Origin: an uncultured Phocaeicola sp.
Lineage (GTDB): Bacteria > Bacteroidota > Bacteroidia > Bacteroidales > Bacteroidaceae
Assembly: GCA_944320135.1 (NCBI GenBank)
Contig: CALUGI010000012.1
Span: 19,213-83,212, forward strand
DNA length: 64,000 bases
Direction: 5' to 3'
The notes under the pieces: generated by a model
Databases searched by the model: none
What the model was told of the DNA's origin: nothing
Seen by the model: only the letters and a program-made list of their open reading frames with translations
Made by a program: the position numbers and the translations under genes
Part shown: positions 17,701 through 26,420 of the stretch, piece by piece
Layout of the letters: every line of letters starts with the position of its first letter
How positions within the stretch are numbered: the first letter of the stretch is position 1

Positions 17701-18607
17701 CAAAACCTATACGGAAATGCACCAAGGAAGCGTTTCGGTCGCTTCAACGGACGGAGAAGGCACTTCGTTTTGCCTGACGTTCCCGGTGGACAAAAGCATC
17801 AACCTCCCCCATGCTGAATCGGCGCAAGACAAAGACACGGGCAAGCCCTCCCTGCTGATTGTGGACGACAACGCCGAAATGCGCGACATGATAGGCAGCA
17901 TCTTGTCGGCACAATATCGGTGTACGTTCGCGTCGAACGGGAAAGAAGCGCTCTCGGCCGTCGAAGCGTCCAATCCCGACCTTATCATATCCGACTTCGT
18001 GATGCCGGTGATGAACGGCATCGAGATGAGCGATGTCCTGAAAAAGAACCTCTCCACCGCCACCATCCCTATCATCTTGCTTACTGCAAAAGACGACAGA
18101 GAAACGCTGCGCGAAAGCCTTCAGTCAAAAATCGATGCCTTCGTCACCAAACCGTTCGATGCCGAACTGCTCCAATACAAGGTGGCCCAACTTCTGGAGA
18201 ATAAAGCAATGTATGCAGCAAAAGCGAAAGTAGACAGCATCACCACTCCCAAGGAACCGGAAGGTGTCGTTTCTCAAGACGAAAAGTTTCTTGCAGGCAT
18301 CACCCAACTCATCGAAGACCATATATCAGACTCCGACCTGAACGTAAACGCCCTGAGCGAACTTTCAGGCATCGGAGGAAAACAAATATACCGGAAGCTG
18401 AAGCAGCTCACGGGAATGAGCCCGGTAGAATACATCAAGTCTGTCCGTATGAAGAAAGCCGCCATGCTGCTCAAGCAAAAGAAGTTCAGCGTGTCGGAAG
18501 TGATGTATATGGCAGGCTATTCCAACCCGTCGTATTTCTCGAAATGCTTTCAGGCGGCATTTGGAAAGACACCCAAACAATATCTTGCGGAAACCGATTC
18601 GCAATAG
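14582..18607 (+). CDS. Hybrid two-component sensor/regulator (HTCS) of the galactan locus
   Basis: A protein of about 1341 residues that merges a sensor kinase and a transcription factor in one inner-membrane chain. In order: signal region (about 45-65); periplasmic sensor made of two-component propeller repeats (about 70-700; motifs such as IWIGT and NLWIGTCLGG) and a Y_Y_Y domain (about 720-795); one membrane helix (about 806-828); HisKA with phospho-acceptor His856 in NISHDLKTP; HATPase with the N box DNLLSNARKY, DTGIGIP and GTGIGLYLVK; receiver domain with Asp1138 in IISDFVMPVMNG; AraC-type DNA-binding domain (about 1240-1341). It should sense galactan oligosaccharides and activate the neighbouring susC promoter. 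The start is uncertain: ATG 14582 adds an odd basic leader encoded by a 22-bp array, whereas TTG 14693 would give a compact signal peptide. Confidence 0.93.
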   Translation: MKTYGISRKTPGHYGSNAGAFRLKRAHLSAQTRRLFRLNARTERTAFLTAVFLVALATLPLQGQQTSYLQLERIHNNTESSITGCFLQDPSGLVWFGSNAGLLSYDGYTAHSHFTYGTKSNVRIYCGIRADDFFYLGTDNGVLVYNYKTDSYQDTRATFPTDVRCIVRQNDRLWLGTFSGLFRYDLKTEEIRRFTPQNSLLPHQAVYSLLLASDSTLYIGTYNGLCRLNPHEERFERVAIDTPDTRKNLFVNALLEDTEDQCLWIGTEGELVRYDMASGETKKIESFRHNSVKSLAFDSEKNLLLGTDNGLYVFNKRTLKSAHLRHDSRNAASLPNNIVWSLFADANANVWIGTDNGIALAKNTRHYRFIPIWQLTDNGEGNRFYSILRDSKGCYWMGGTDGLLQLEHLDKPKPQGKWFKMNTPYPLSHNRIRHIYEDSEKDLWIATDGSIERYDRRTGQFVHYFITDSTRTYNANWAYCLFEDKEQNLWIGTCLGGLFCVSKQNLKNARSGYCIADKSYTSANGLKTMFINQIVQDKTGCIWMLLYNNGIQMLDPSADTITTFEFPEALSGVRPDFLMGDKEGAVWIGCRNRILKVDPETEQTETVMLEEADDCGILSMAEVENSVWVSTTKGLWIIRKDGHDASRLRIADRLFTSLYYDARDKQVILGGNDGAGICIPSIVNETGQETTPVRLTAIYVNNRPFTTRESIRYSREIELKHTENNLILEFSDLPYSQVERKSFAYKLEGLDTKWHLERAYSNRIVYNNLPYGNYRLAIKDTESGKETDNLITVRILPPWYYTVWAKINYMLLGGALIAWIINFFVVKNRLRLERTEKKQILEQSRRKINFLSNISHDLKTPVSMIVAPVSKLILDVKDTRQKEMLESVYRNAMSLNSMIHRLLDFNRIDSKEDSLLITSRIELVSRIKNIYMTFSEADTEKNHQWEFASDTETLYMNMDAVKLDSIIDNLLSNARKYTPAHGTISVKIHCGKDNETVSVTVSDTGIGIPQSELPYIFQRFFQSSRTKRTQEGTGIGLYLVKTYTEMHQGSVSVASTDGEGTSFCLTFPVDKSINLPHAESAQDKDTGKPSLLIVDDNAEMRDMIGSILSAQYRCTFASNGKEALSAVEASNPDLIISDFVMPVMNGIEMSDVLKKNLSTATIPIILLTAKDDRETLRESLQSKIDAFVTKPFDAELLQYKVAQLLENKAMYAAKAKVDSITTPKEPEGVVSQDEKFLAGITQLIEDHISDSDLNVNALSELSGIGGKQIYRKLKQLTGMSPVEYIKSVRMKKAAMLLKQKKFSVSEVMYMAGYSNPSYFSKCFQAAFGKTPKQYLAETDSQ

Positions 18608-18643
18608 GCGAAGGAGGTCTTTTTTTAAAGATAATCAGCCATT

Positions 18644-18709
18644 TGTCCAATTATTGTCTTGATATGTCCAAAATGTTTCGGTCGCTCAAAATGCAACGGA
18701 TTAAATTTG
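18644..18709 (+). promoter_or_regulatory. susC promoter with a 21-bp-spaced direct repeat (candidate HTCS operator)
   Basis: TGTCCAA occurs at 18644-18650 and again at 18665-18671, exactly 21 bp apart, which puts both copies on the same DNA face. A -7 element TAAATTTG follows at 18702-18709, giving a leader of about 65 bases before the susC start. AraC-type DNA-binding domains, such as the one ending the adjacent HTCS, typically bind direct repeats with about this spacing. The rest of the 172-base gap shows no gene. Confidence 0.6.
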
Positions 18710-18779
18710 CAGGTGAAATTTCCAGCTATGGAAACACAGATGGAAAACATACACCAACATTTAATCTAATTACCATTTT

Positions 18780-21749
18780 ATGAAAACGAACCTTTTGAGC
18801 CTGACCAAAGCCAAAGCGCTTCTGCTTCTCTGCATCCTCTGGCAGGTCAGCATGTCTGCCGCCTTCGCCCAGTCGGGCAGCAGAACGGTTACCGGAAAGG
18901 TAATCGATGACACGAACGAACCGCTTATCGGCGTGAATGTCCTCATTGTAGGAACAACCGTGGGAACCATCACGGACTTCGACGGAAACTTTTCGCTCAC
19001 CGTACCTGAAGGAGCGAAAGAACTGCAGTTTTCCTATATCGGCTATACCTCACAGACGGTTGCCATTACCGGAAAGGTGCTGAACGTGCAACTGAAGCCG
19101 GACAGCCAGATGCTGAGTGATGTGGTCGTAATCGGTTATGGTACGCAACGCAAAAGCGACCTGACGGGAGCCGTGACCAACGTGTCGAGCGATGACTTCA
19201 ACACGGGTCTGGTAAGCTCCCCCGAACAACTGATCAACGGCAAGATTTCGGGTGTGCAGATTATGTCGAACAGCGGTTCCCCTACCGCAGGAAGCACAAT
19301 CCGCGTGCGTGGAGGCGCTTCGCTGAACGCCAGCAATGACCCGCTTATCGTGCTCGACGGAGTACCTCTCGAACAGGGAGGTATCAGCGGGAACAGCGGA
19401 AACTTCCTCAGCCTCATCAACCCGAACGACATCGAAAGCATGACTATCCTGAAAGACGCTTCGTCGACGGCCATCTATGGTTCGCGCGCATCGAACGGTG
19501 TCATCATCATCACCACGAAGAAAGGCAGTTCCGACAAGCTGCAGGTGTCACTCAGCACGACGCATTCCATCCAGACCCGCACGAAACTGGCAGACATGCT
19601 CGGCTATGACGAGTTTGTCAATGTGGTGAACACGCAAGGCAGCGCAGCACAGAAAGCGTTGCTTGGCACGGCCAACACGGACTGGAACGACCAGATATAC
19701 CACAACGCCTACGGCACCGACAACAACCTGAGCCTCGCGGGACGCATCGCCCCCAACTGGCCTGTCCGTGTGTCGATAGGCTACTACAATCAGGACGGTC
19801 TGCTGAAGACAGACAATGCCGAACGCTTCACGGGAAGCGTGTCGCTCTCCCCCTCTTTCTTCGATGACCGTCTGAAACTGACCCTCAACGCCAAGGGCTC
19901 GCTCAACAGGAACCGGTTCGCCAATACATCCGCTATCTGGAGCGGAGCTACCATGAACCCGACCATTCCTGTCTACTCGGGCAATGACGCTTTCGGAGGA
20001 TTCACGGAAGCCGTCGGAAGCGACGGGAATCCGGTGAACGGCGCGGTAATGAACCCGGTCGGACTTCTGGAGCTGCGTGACGCACACAGCAGGGTGGTCC
20101 GCTTTATCGGTAACTTCGACATCGACTACCGTCTGCACTTCCTCCCGGAACTGAAGCTGCATGCCACACTCGGCTATGACTACGCCAAGGGGAAAGGCTC
20201 GGAATATGTAGGTCCGGAAGCCGCGCAGAACTACACTACGGGCGGATACTGGTATCCCTACGGGCCGCAGAAGAACATCAACCGGCTGCTGACGCTCTAT
20301 GCCAACTACAACAAGTTCTTCGACTCCGTCAACAGCAGCTTCGACATCACGGCCGGATATGACTACCAGTACTGGAAATCCTTTTCTCCGGCAACGGCGG
20401 CCATGAACGCTTCCGGCGAAGTGCAGACCGCATACAAGGCGACCGACTACCGGCATACCCTGCTTTCCTACTACGGACGCGTCAACTATTCATACGGCTC
20501 TCGCTACATGCTGACCGCCACCGTGCGCCGTGACGCCACCTCGCGTTTCGCGCCCGACTGCCGTTGGGGTACCTTCCCCTCCGTCGCCCTCGGATGGAGA
20601 CTGACCGAAGAAGAGTTCATGAAGGGCCAGAAGGTGCTGAGCACGCTGAAACTCCGTGCCAGCTACGGTGTGACCGGACAGCAGGACGGAATCGGTAACT
20701 ATAACTATCTGCCTATCTATACACTGAGCCAGGACGGCGCACAAGGCATCGTGGGAGGAACTCCCGTCTACACATACCGCCCGGAAGCGTATGTCTCCGA
20801 CTTGAAATGGGAGACTACTACTTCATGGAACGTCGGCTTTGATTTCGGGTTCCTGGACGACCGGCTGACCGGTAGCTTCGACTATTATACACGCCAGACA
20901 AAAGACTTGATTGCCACAGTTCCTGCCGCCGCGGGCTCCACTTTCGACAAGACCATCACGACAAACGTAGGAAACGTGGACAGTCAGGGTATCGAATTTG
21001 CACTGAACGCCACTCCCATACAGAAAGACGACCTGACATGGGACATCAGCTTCAACATGACCTGGCAGAAGATGAAGGTGAAGAACCTTTCGCTCGTGGA
21101 GGGCGGGGAAGTCACCAACACGCCGGTCGGCCCTTCAATCGACGGCTACCAGTTCCAGACTCTGACGGAAGGTTACGAGCCGTATATGTTCTATGTCTAC
21201 AAACAGCTCTATGACGAAAAGACGGGAAAACCCGTCGAAGGGGCATACGCCGACCTGAACAAGGATGGAGTCATCAACTCGGACGACCTCTACCGTTACC
21301 ACTCGCCGGCCCCCGACTATATCATGGGACTGAGCACCTCGCTCCGCTGGAAACAGTGGAATCTGGGAATGAGCTTCCGCGCCAACATCGGCAACTATGT
21401 GTACAACGGCATGGCGATGAATACCGGAGCTTTCGAGACGATGAGCTACAACAGCTACCAGTTGAACAATCTCTCGGCAAGCTATCTCGACACGGGATTC
21501 CGGACACGCCAGTATCTCTCCGATTATTATGTGGAAAACGCCTCGTTCCTGAAAATGGACAATCTGACACTGGGCTATAACTTCGGGAAAATATTCAACG
21601 GATGCAGCCTCAATGTCAGCGCAATGGTTCAGAACGTGTTCTGCGTCACCAAGTACAGCGGCGTGGATCCGGAGGTTCCCAACGGCATGGACAATTCGTT
21701 CTACCCGCGTCCGAGAACCTACTCCGTCAACGTCGGACTGAACTTCTGA
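18780..21749 (+). CDS. susC: SusC-like TonB-dependent outer-membrane transporter
   Basis: A 989-residue outer-membrane importer for oligosaccharides. In order: signal peptide (residues about 1-31, ending SAAFAQ); a carboxypeptidase-D-like plug-associated domain (TVTGKVIDDTNEPLIGVNV to about residue 105); a TonB-box-like segment around VVVIGYGTQRK; a plug domain with SusC-type motifs (GTIRVRGG-like as STIRVRGGASL, and SSTAIYGSRASNGVI near residue 230); and a beta-barrel ending in aromatic NVGLNF. Length and order fit the SusC/RagA family. It should work with the SusD-like protein encoded 49 bases downstream to import galacto-oligosaccharides made at the cell surface. Confidence 0.96.
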   Translation: MKTNLLSLTKAKALLLLCILWQVSMSAAFAQSGSRTVTGKVIDDTNEPLIGVNVLIVGTTVGTITDFDGNFSLTVPEGAKELQFSYIGYTSQTVAITGKVLNVQLKPDSQMLSDVVVIGYGTQRKSDLTGAVTNVSSDDFNTGLVSSPEQLINGKISGVQIMSNSGSPTAGSTIRVRGGASLNASNDPLIVLDGVPLEQGGISGNSGNFLSLINPNDIESMTILKDASSTAIYGSRASNGVIIITTKKGSSDKLQVSLSTTHSIQTRTKLADMLGYDEFVNVVNTQGSAAQKALLGTANTDWNDQIYHNAYGTDNNLSLAGRIAPNWPVRVSIGYYNQDGLLKTDNAERFTGSVSLSPSFFDDRLKLTLNAKGSLNRNRFANTSAIWSGATMNPTIPVYSGNDAFGGFTEAVGSDGNPVNGAVMNPVGLLELRDAHSRVVRFIGNFDIDYRLHFLPELKLHATLGYDYAKGKGSEYVGPEAAQNYTTGGYWYPYGPQKNINRLLTLYANYNKFFDSVNSSFDITAGYDYQYWKSFSPATAAMNASGEVQTAYKATDYRHTLLSYYGRVNYSYGSRYMLTATVRRDATSRFAPDCRWGTFPSVALGWRLTEEEFMKGQKVLSTLKLRASYGVTGQQDGIGNYNYLPIYTLSQDGAQGIVGGTPVYTYRPEAYVSDLKWETTTSWNVGFDFGFLDDRLTGSFDYYTRQTKDLIATVPAAAGSTFDKTITTNVGNVDSQGIEFALNATPIQKDDLTWDISFNMTWQKMKVKNLSLVEGGEVTNTPVGPSIDGYQFQTLTEGYEPYMFYVYKQLYDEKTGKPVEGAYADLNKDGVINSDDLYRYHSPAPDYIMGLSTSLRWKQWNLGMSFRANIGNYVYNGMAMNTGAFETMSYNSYQLNNLSASYLDTGFRTRQYLSDYYVENASFLKMDNLTLGYNFGKIFNGCSLNVSAMVQNVFCVTKYSGVDPEVPNGMDNSFYPRPRTYSVNVGLNF

Positions 21750-21776
21750 AAATGAAGAATGAGGAATGAAGAATTA
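21750..21776. repeat. Copy of the 'gaatgaggaatgaagaat' intergenic repeat
   Basis: Between susC and susD runs AATGAAGAATGAGGAATGAA followed by GAATT. The same A/G-rich repeat recurs, with an inverted partner, after the GH2-GH53 gene at 29922-29999. Short G/A-rich repeats of this type are scattered in Bacteroides genomes. Here it has no inverted partner and so is unlikely to end transcription. Confidence 0.6.
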
Positions 21777-21798
21777 TCAATTATCAACTGTTTTTGAC

Positions 21799-23385
21799 AT
21801 GAAAAGAATATTATACACAGCACTGATCTGCTGCACTGCGGCACTGGCCCCCTCCTGCGTGGACGACCTCAACCAGTATCCGCATACGGAAACCACTTCC
21901 GAAAACATCTACCGCACCACGGAAAGCTATTTCCAGGTGTTGTCGAAAATCTATACGGCCATGGTCACCAACGGACAGGAAAAGAACGGAAGTGCCGACC
22001 TTTCTACAAACAACGGACAGGACTATTCGCGCTGTCTGTTCAATCTGCAGGAGGTCTGCACCGACGAAGTGGCCTATACCTGGTTGAGCGGCGAGAACCT
22101 GACAGCCATCAACGACCTCTCATGGGATGCCAACGACTCGTGGGTATCCGACATGTACTACCGCATTTACTATAACATCGCGCTCTGCAACGAGTTCCTG
22201 CGCAACGCCACGGAAGAAAGAATCGCTTCGTTCGGCGCGGAAGACCAGAACACAATCCGCCAGTACCGTGCGGAAGCCCGCTTCCTGCGTGCGCTGTTCT
22301 ATTATCACGCCATGGACTTCTTCCGCAACATTCCGTTTGTCACGGAAAACGATCCGGTGGGAAGCTATATCCCTCCGCGTTACACGGCACAACAAATCTT
22401 TGACTTCATCGAAGACGAGCTGAACGATATAACCGAAGGTTCCGACCTTTTGTCTGACCGGTCTGAATGCCCATACGGACGTGCCTCGAAAGGTGCTGCA
22501 TACACTTTGCTGGCAAAGATGTACCTGAATGCGGAGGTATATATCAACGAAAAGAAATACGATGAATGCATCGCAGCCTGCGGCAAGGCCATCGCACAGG
22601 GCTATACGCTGGAACCGGAATACGGCAAGCTGTTCAATGCGGACAACCACCTGCGCACCAACGAAATCATCTTCACACTGCCGATTGATGCCGCAACTAC
22701 AGTTTCATGGGGAGCAGGGACTTATATGGTATGCGGAGAAATCAGCAACACGTCCTCGACTGAGGATTACAGTCCCGCAAGATTCGGAGCGACCAACGGA
22801 TGGGGAAACATGAGAATCCGCGGAGCCGCTTCAGCACTCTTTGACAGTGATGACTTGAGAGGGCAGTTCTATACCACAGGCCAGACACAGGAAGCAACCG
22901 ACCTGAGCGACCTGTCCACAGGTTATCTGGTGACGAAATGGACCAATCTGACCGATGATGGACAGTCCGCATCGAACACGGCACAAGACGGTGCGAACAC
23001 CGACTATCCGCTCTTCCGTCTTGCAGACGTGTATCTGATGTACGGTGAAGCCGTAGCACGGGGCGGTCAGGGAGGCGACGCGGCAACCGCTCTGGGATAT
23101 GTGAACGATTTGCGCGAGCGCGCGTTCGGCAATGACAGCGGGAACGTAACGGAAGCTGACCTTACAACTGATTTCTATCTGGACGAACGCTGCCGCGAGC
23201 TCTATTGGGAAAGCACCCGCCGCACCGACCTGATACGTTTCAACAAATTCACCAAGGCCGACTATCTGTGGGAATGGAAGGGCGGCTCGGCAAGCGGAAC
23301 GTCGGTAGACAGCAAGTTCAACATCTACCCTATCCCGTCGACCGAACTTACAGCCAACCCTAATCTGTACAACGAGAATTATTAA
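21799..23385 (+). CDS. susD: SusD/RagB-like surface glycan-binding lipoprotein
   Basis: A protein of about 528 residues that forms the lid on the SusC channel and captures oligosaccharides. It has a lipoprotein signal (MKRILYTALICCTAALAPSC, then VDDLNQYP). The SusD helical (TPR-like) scaffold is seen in YYRIYYNIALCNEFLRNA and RQYRAEARFLRALFYYHAMD (around residue 160), and the typical C-terminal RxxELYWESTRRTDLIRF and FNIYPIPSTEL endings are present. I chose the ATG at 21799 because it opens directly into the signal peptide; an ATG at 21766 lies inside an intergenic repeat. It forms the functional pair with the upstream SusC. Confidence 0.95.
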   Translation: MKRILYTALICCTAALAPSCVDDLNQYPHTETTSENIYRTTESYFQVLSKIYTAMVTNGQEKNGSADLSTNNGQDYSRCLFNLQEVCTDEVAYTWLSGENLTAINDLSWDANDSWVSDMYYRIYYNIALCNEFLRNATEERIASFGAEDQNTIRQYRAEARFLRALFYYHAMDFFRNIPFVTENDPVGSYIPPRYTAQQIFDFIEDELNDITEGSDLLSDRSECPYGRASKGAAYTLLAKMYLNAEVYINEKKYDECIAACGKAIAQGYTLEPEYGKLFNADNHLRTNEIIFTLPIDAATTVSWGAGTYMVCGEISNTSSTEDYSPARFGATNGWGNMRIRGAASALFDSDDLRGQFYTTGQTQEATDLSDLSTGYLVTKWTNLTDDGQSASNTAQDGANTDYPLFRLADVYLMYGEAVARGGQGGDAATALGYVNDLRERAFGNDSGNVTEADLTTDFYLDERCRELYWESTRRTDLIRFNKFTKADYLWEWKGGSASGTSVDSKFNIYPIPSTELTANPNLYNENY

Positions 23386-23404
23386 CCCATAAATCATAAC
23401 GACA

Positions 23405-25186
23405 ATGAAAACGATGAAATATCTGTTCGCCGTAATCGCAACCCTGATTGCCTTTACATCGTGTGAGGAAGACGGCGACAAAATATACCTGCAGAGCCTG
23501 AGCGGCAACGAGCTGATGGCTTCTACAAGTGACGTGACGCTGAGCCCGGACGCGGCGCAGCAGATTGTCCTTTCCTTCGCATGGACGGACCAGACAATAG
23601 CCGTCAGCGATGAAAATGTGGGCACGGCCGCAAAGGTGGTCACTAACCTTGAAGCCTCCCTGTCGGAGGACTTCTCCGGCACAGTTTCCAGAACGGAAAC
23701 CACTTCTCTCTCCCATGCCTTCACGGGCGCGCAGCTGAACACCGTGGCCAACGCCATCGGAGCGACCGTCGGCCAGCCCAACGCCGTATGGTTCCGTCTG
23801 GGAAGCGCGACGGGGACGAACATTCCGTCGGCATACAGCAATGCGGTGCAAGTGAACGTGACGCCATACGAGATGGACATGCACACAGGAATCATCCTTG
23901 ACGCAAGCAAGAACGCAACGGGGGAAACGCTCTATTCGGCAAACGCCGACGGAATCTATTCCGGCTTCATGACCGCAAACGCTTGGGAAAACTTCTACAT
24001 GAGAGAAGGTAACGGAATTGTTTGGGGGAATGTCGGAGATGATGGAGGAGGAACACCGTTCGTCCTTTCAAGTGAACCGACCCAGTGGAACATGTGGTTC
24101 CCCAACGCTGAAGGATGCTTCCATGTGACTGTCAATACAAAGGAAGAAGAATGGAGCGCGCTTCATGTCTCTTCTCTGGCTGTCGGCGGTCTTGCAGACG
24201 GAGATATAGCCATGACATTTGACAAGACCAACGGCCAATGGCTGGCTACCTTCACTGCTGACGCTCCAGGAAGCCGCACAATCACAATTTCCGGACAGGG
24301 AGAGCTGTTCAACGCTTCTACGGGAACTGATGCGGGAAGCGCAACCGACATTGCCTTTGCAATGGAAGGAGAAAACCTTGTCCTTGCAGAAACGGCGGGA
24401 AGCGTCAACGTGGAAGTGCCGCAGGCAGGGGAATGCACCTTGCGGCTGAACCTCTCCGACCCGACAAACTGCACGGCCACAGTCGAAGCGGGAAGCGCGG
24501 AAGTGCCGGTTGCTTATCCGGAAATGGTGGACGTGCAACGCTGGGACGGAACCAGCATGGTAAGCATGGTCCAGCTGCAACGCACCGATGCCGCAAACGG
24601 AACTTATGAAGGGACTTACGAAGGTCCTTACGACAAAGACGACACCGAGCACTACGGCTTCGAGTTCATAGCAGACGGGGTATGGTACAGAGCCGATGCG
24701 AACGACCTGACAAAACTCGTTACCAGCAGCAACGAACTACCCAAGTTTACGTTCGCAGAAGCCGACGACAACGTGGCAAGCATCAAGGTCGAAATCACCG
24801 TCCACCTGAACACGCTGACCTGGGAGTATGAGATTATCTCGCAAGAGACGGGAGAAGGAGGCGATGGCGAAGAAACTTATCCTGCTTCTTTGGATGTAGT
24901 ATGCTATCCTGATGGCGGAAACGAAACAGCCATGACAACGCTCACTCTTACAGACAACGAGAAAGGTATTTATACCGGTACATACTCAGGAGAATATCGG
25001 AACAATATCAACATCATCGACCGAACCAATAGTAAATGGTACGGATGCGATCCGACTGACAACTCAAAACTTTCGTCAGCAGACGACAAATGGAATATCT
25101 GGTTCAGTGCGTCCGGTACGGTTACAATAACCGTTAATTTGAGCGAGATGACGTACAGCATAACCGAAACCCAGACTAACAATTAA
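23405..25186 (+). CDS. SusE/SusF-like outer-membrane lipoprotein
   Basis: A 593-residue surface lipoprotein (signal MKTMKYLFAVIATLIAFTSC, cysteine about residue 20, then acidic EEDGD). The N-terminal 120 residues look like the SusE-type immunoglobulin domain (TSDVTLSPDAAQQIVLSFAW). Downstream are beta-sandwich modules resembling the starch-binding-like SusE/F modules: WNMWFPNAEGCFHVTVNTKEEEW about residue 230, and a C-terminal copy WNIWFSASGTVTITVNLSEMTY. These repeats suggest two or more glycan-binding modules. Its position directly after susD, 19 bases away, fits a surface galactan-binding protein. The exact ligand is inferred from the neighbouring GH53 and GH2 enzymes. Confidence 0.88.
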   Translation: MKTMKYLFAVIATLIAFTSCEEDGDKIYLQSLSGNELMASTSDVTLSPDAAQQIVLSFAWTDQTIAVSDENVGTAAKVVTNLEASLSEDFSGTVSRTETTSLSHAFTGAQLNTVANAIGATVGQPNAVWFRLGSATGTNIPSAYSNAVQVNVTPYEMDMHTGIILDASKNATGETLYSANADGIYSGFMTANAWENFYMREGNGIVWGNVGDDGGGTPFVLSSEPTQWNMWFPNAEGCFHVTVNTKEEEWSALHVSSLAVGGLADGDIAMTFDKTNGQWLATFTADAPGSRTITISGQGELFNASTGTDAGSATDIAFAMEGENLVLAETAGSVNVEVPQAGECTLRLNLSDPTNCTATVEAGSAEVPVAYPEMVDVQRWDGTSMVSMVQLQRTDAANGTYEGTYEGPYDKDDTEHYGFEFIADGVWYRADANDLTKLVTSSNELPKFTFAEADDNVASIKVEITVHLNTLTWEYEIISQETGEGGDGEETYPASLDVVCYPDGGNETAMTTLTLTDNEKGIYTGTYSGEYRNNINIIDRTNSKWYGCDPTDNSKLSSADDKWNIWFSASGTVTITVNLSEMTYSITETQTNN

Positions 25187-25202
25187 AAAAACAGCAACAG
25201 CC

Positions 25203-26321
25203 ATGAAAAAGATAAAGACCTGGTGGATGAGCTTCATCCTCCTATGCGGTTTGACAACCGTTTCATGCGACAACGAAGATACGCCGACTTTCCCGGAACA
25301 GCCGGAAACCACCGATCCGACGGGAGGGTATGACATGACAGGCTTCGCGCGCGGAGCCGACGTAAGCTGGCTTACCGAAATGGAAGCCAGCGGACGCAAG
25401 TTCTACGACTCTACGGGAGTGGAACGCGAGTGTATGGAACTGCTTCGCGAGCTAGGCATGAACGCCATCCGTCTGCGCGTGTGGGTAAACCCGACTGATG
25501 GATGGTGCAACAAGCAGGACGTGCTCGTGAAGGCATGGAGAGCAAGCAAACTGGGCTACCGTCTGATGATTGACTTCCATTACAGCGACGAATGGGCCGA
25601 CCCGGACGACCAGCATAAGCCGGTGGCATGGCAGGACTATTCGTTTGACGAACTGCAACAGGCGGTGGCAGAGCATACAACAGACGTGCTTTCCGCATTA
25701 AAAGCGCAGGACATCGATGTGGAATGGGTGCAGGTGGGCAACGAAACCCGTTACGGAATGCTTTGGGATGACGGCTTTACCGATTACGACTACAGCGATG
25801 CCGCCAACTTCGCTCAACTTATCAATGCAGGATATGATGCGGTGAAAGAAGTTTATTCCGAGGCACAGGTCATCATCCATATCGACAAAGGAAATCAACC
25901 GGGATATTATACCGGCATGTTCGATGCGTTGAAGGCCGCAAATGCCAGATGGGACATCATCGGCATGTCGCTCTATCCGGGAGAAGACCCCGATAACAAG
26001 AACGGTCTGACCGAATGGCAGCCACTTGACAAAGACGGAAACACCTGGCTGCAGCAGAACGACGACTGCATCGCCAACATGAAGACGCTCATCGAAAAAT
26101 ACGGAACAAAAGTCATGATGTGCGAAATCGGCATCCCGTGGAGCTACAAAGAAGCCGAAGCCTTCTACACCGACTTCATCACCAAGGCCAAGGCGGTGGA
26201 AGGCTGTCTGGGCGTGTTCGCCTGGGAGCCCCAGTGCTACGGCGGATGGGAAGGTTACCATAAAGGCATGTTCGACGACGATGGCCGCCCGATGAGTTCG
26301 CTCAACGCGTTCAAGAGATAA
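25203..26321 (+). CDS. GH53 endo-beta-1,4-galactanase (lipoprotein)
   Basis: A 372-residue family 53 glycoside hydrolase that cuts the beta-1,4-galactan side chains of pectin. The lipoprotein signal ends at VSC (about residue 22) followed by DNEDTP, consistent with surface display. The (beta/alpha)8 fold is marked by GADVSWLTEME, RLRVWVNPTDGW and DFHYSDEWADP. The acid/base Glu181 lies in VQVGNETRYG and the nucleophile Glu308 in MMCEIGIPW. Family length is normal. It lies 16 bases after the SusE/F-like gene and should release oligosaccharides outside the cell for SusCD import. A second GH53 domain occurs in the next gene. Confidence 0.95.
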   Translation: MKKIKTWWMSFILLCGLTTVSCDNEDTPTFPEQPETTDPTGGYDMTGFARGADVSWLTEMEASGRKFYDSTGVERECMELLRELGMNAIRLRVWVNPTDGWCNKQDVLVKAWRASKLGYRLMIDFHYSDEWADPDDQHKPVAWQDYSFDELQQAVAEHTTDVLSALKAQDIDVEWVQVGNETRYGMLWDDGFTDYDYSDAANFAQLINAGYDAVKEVYSEAQVIIHIDKGNQPGYYTGMFDALKAANARWDIIGMSLYPGEDPDNKNGLTEWQPLDKDGNTWLQQNDDCIANMKTLIEKYGTKVMMCEIGIPWSYKEAEAFYTDFITKAKAVEGCLGVFAWEPQCYGGWEGYHKGMFDDDGRPMSSLNAFKR

Positions 26322-26346
26322 ATCCCGCCGAAGAAACGGAAAAAGG

Positions 26347-26380
26347 CAGGGGCCTTCAGACCGAAACGCCCCGGCCCTTT
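26347..26380. other. Imperfect hairpin between the GH53 and GH2-GH53 genes
   Basis: AGGGGC near 26348 and GCCCC near 26368, with partly matching flanks (AAAGGC and GCCCTTT), allow an imperfect stem in the 99-base gap. It is followed by AAAAC rather than a T run, so it may be an internal attenuator or processing site and not a full terminator. Confidence 0.35.
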
Positions 26381-26420
26381 CCGGAAATCCCGCCATCTTA
26401 AAAAACAAAACTTTGCAACC

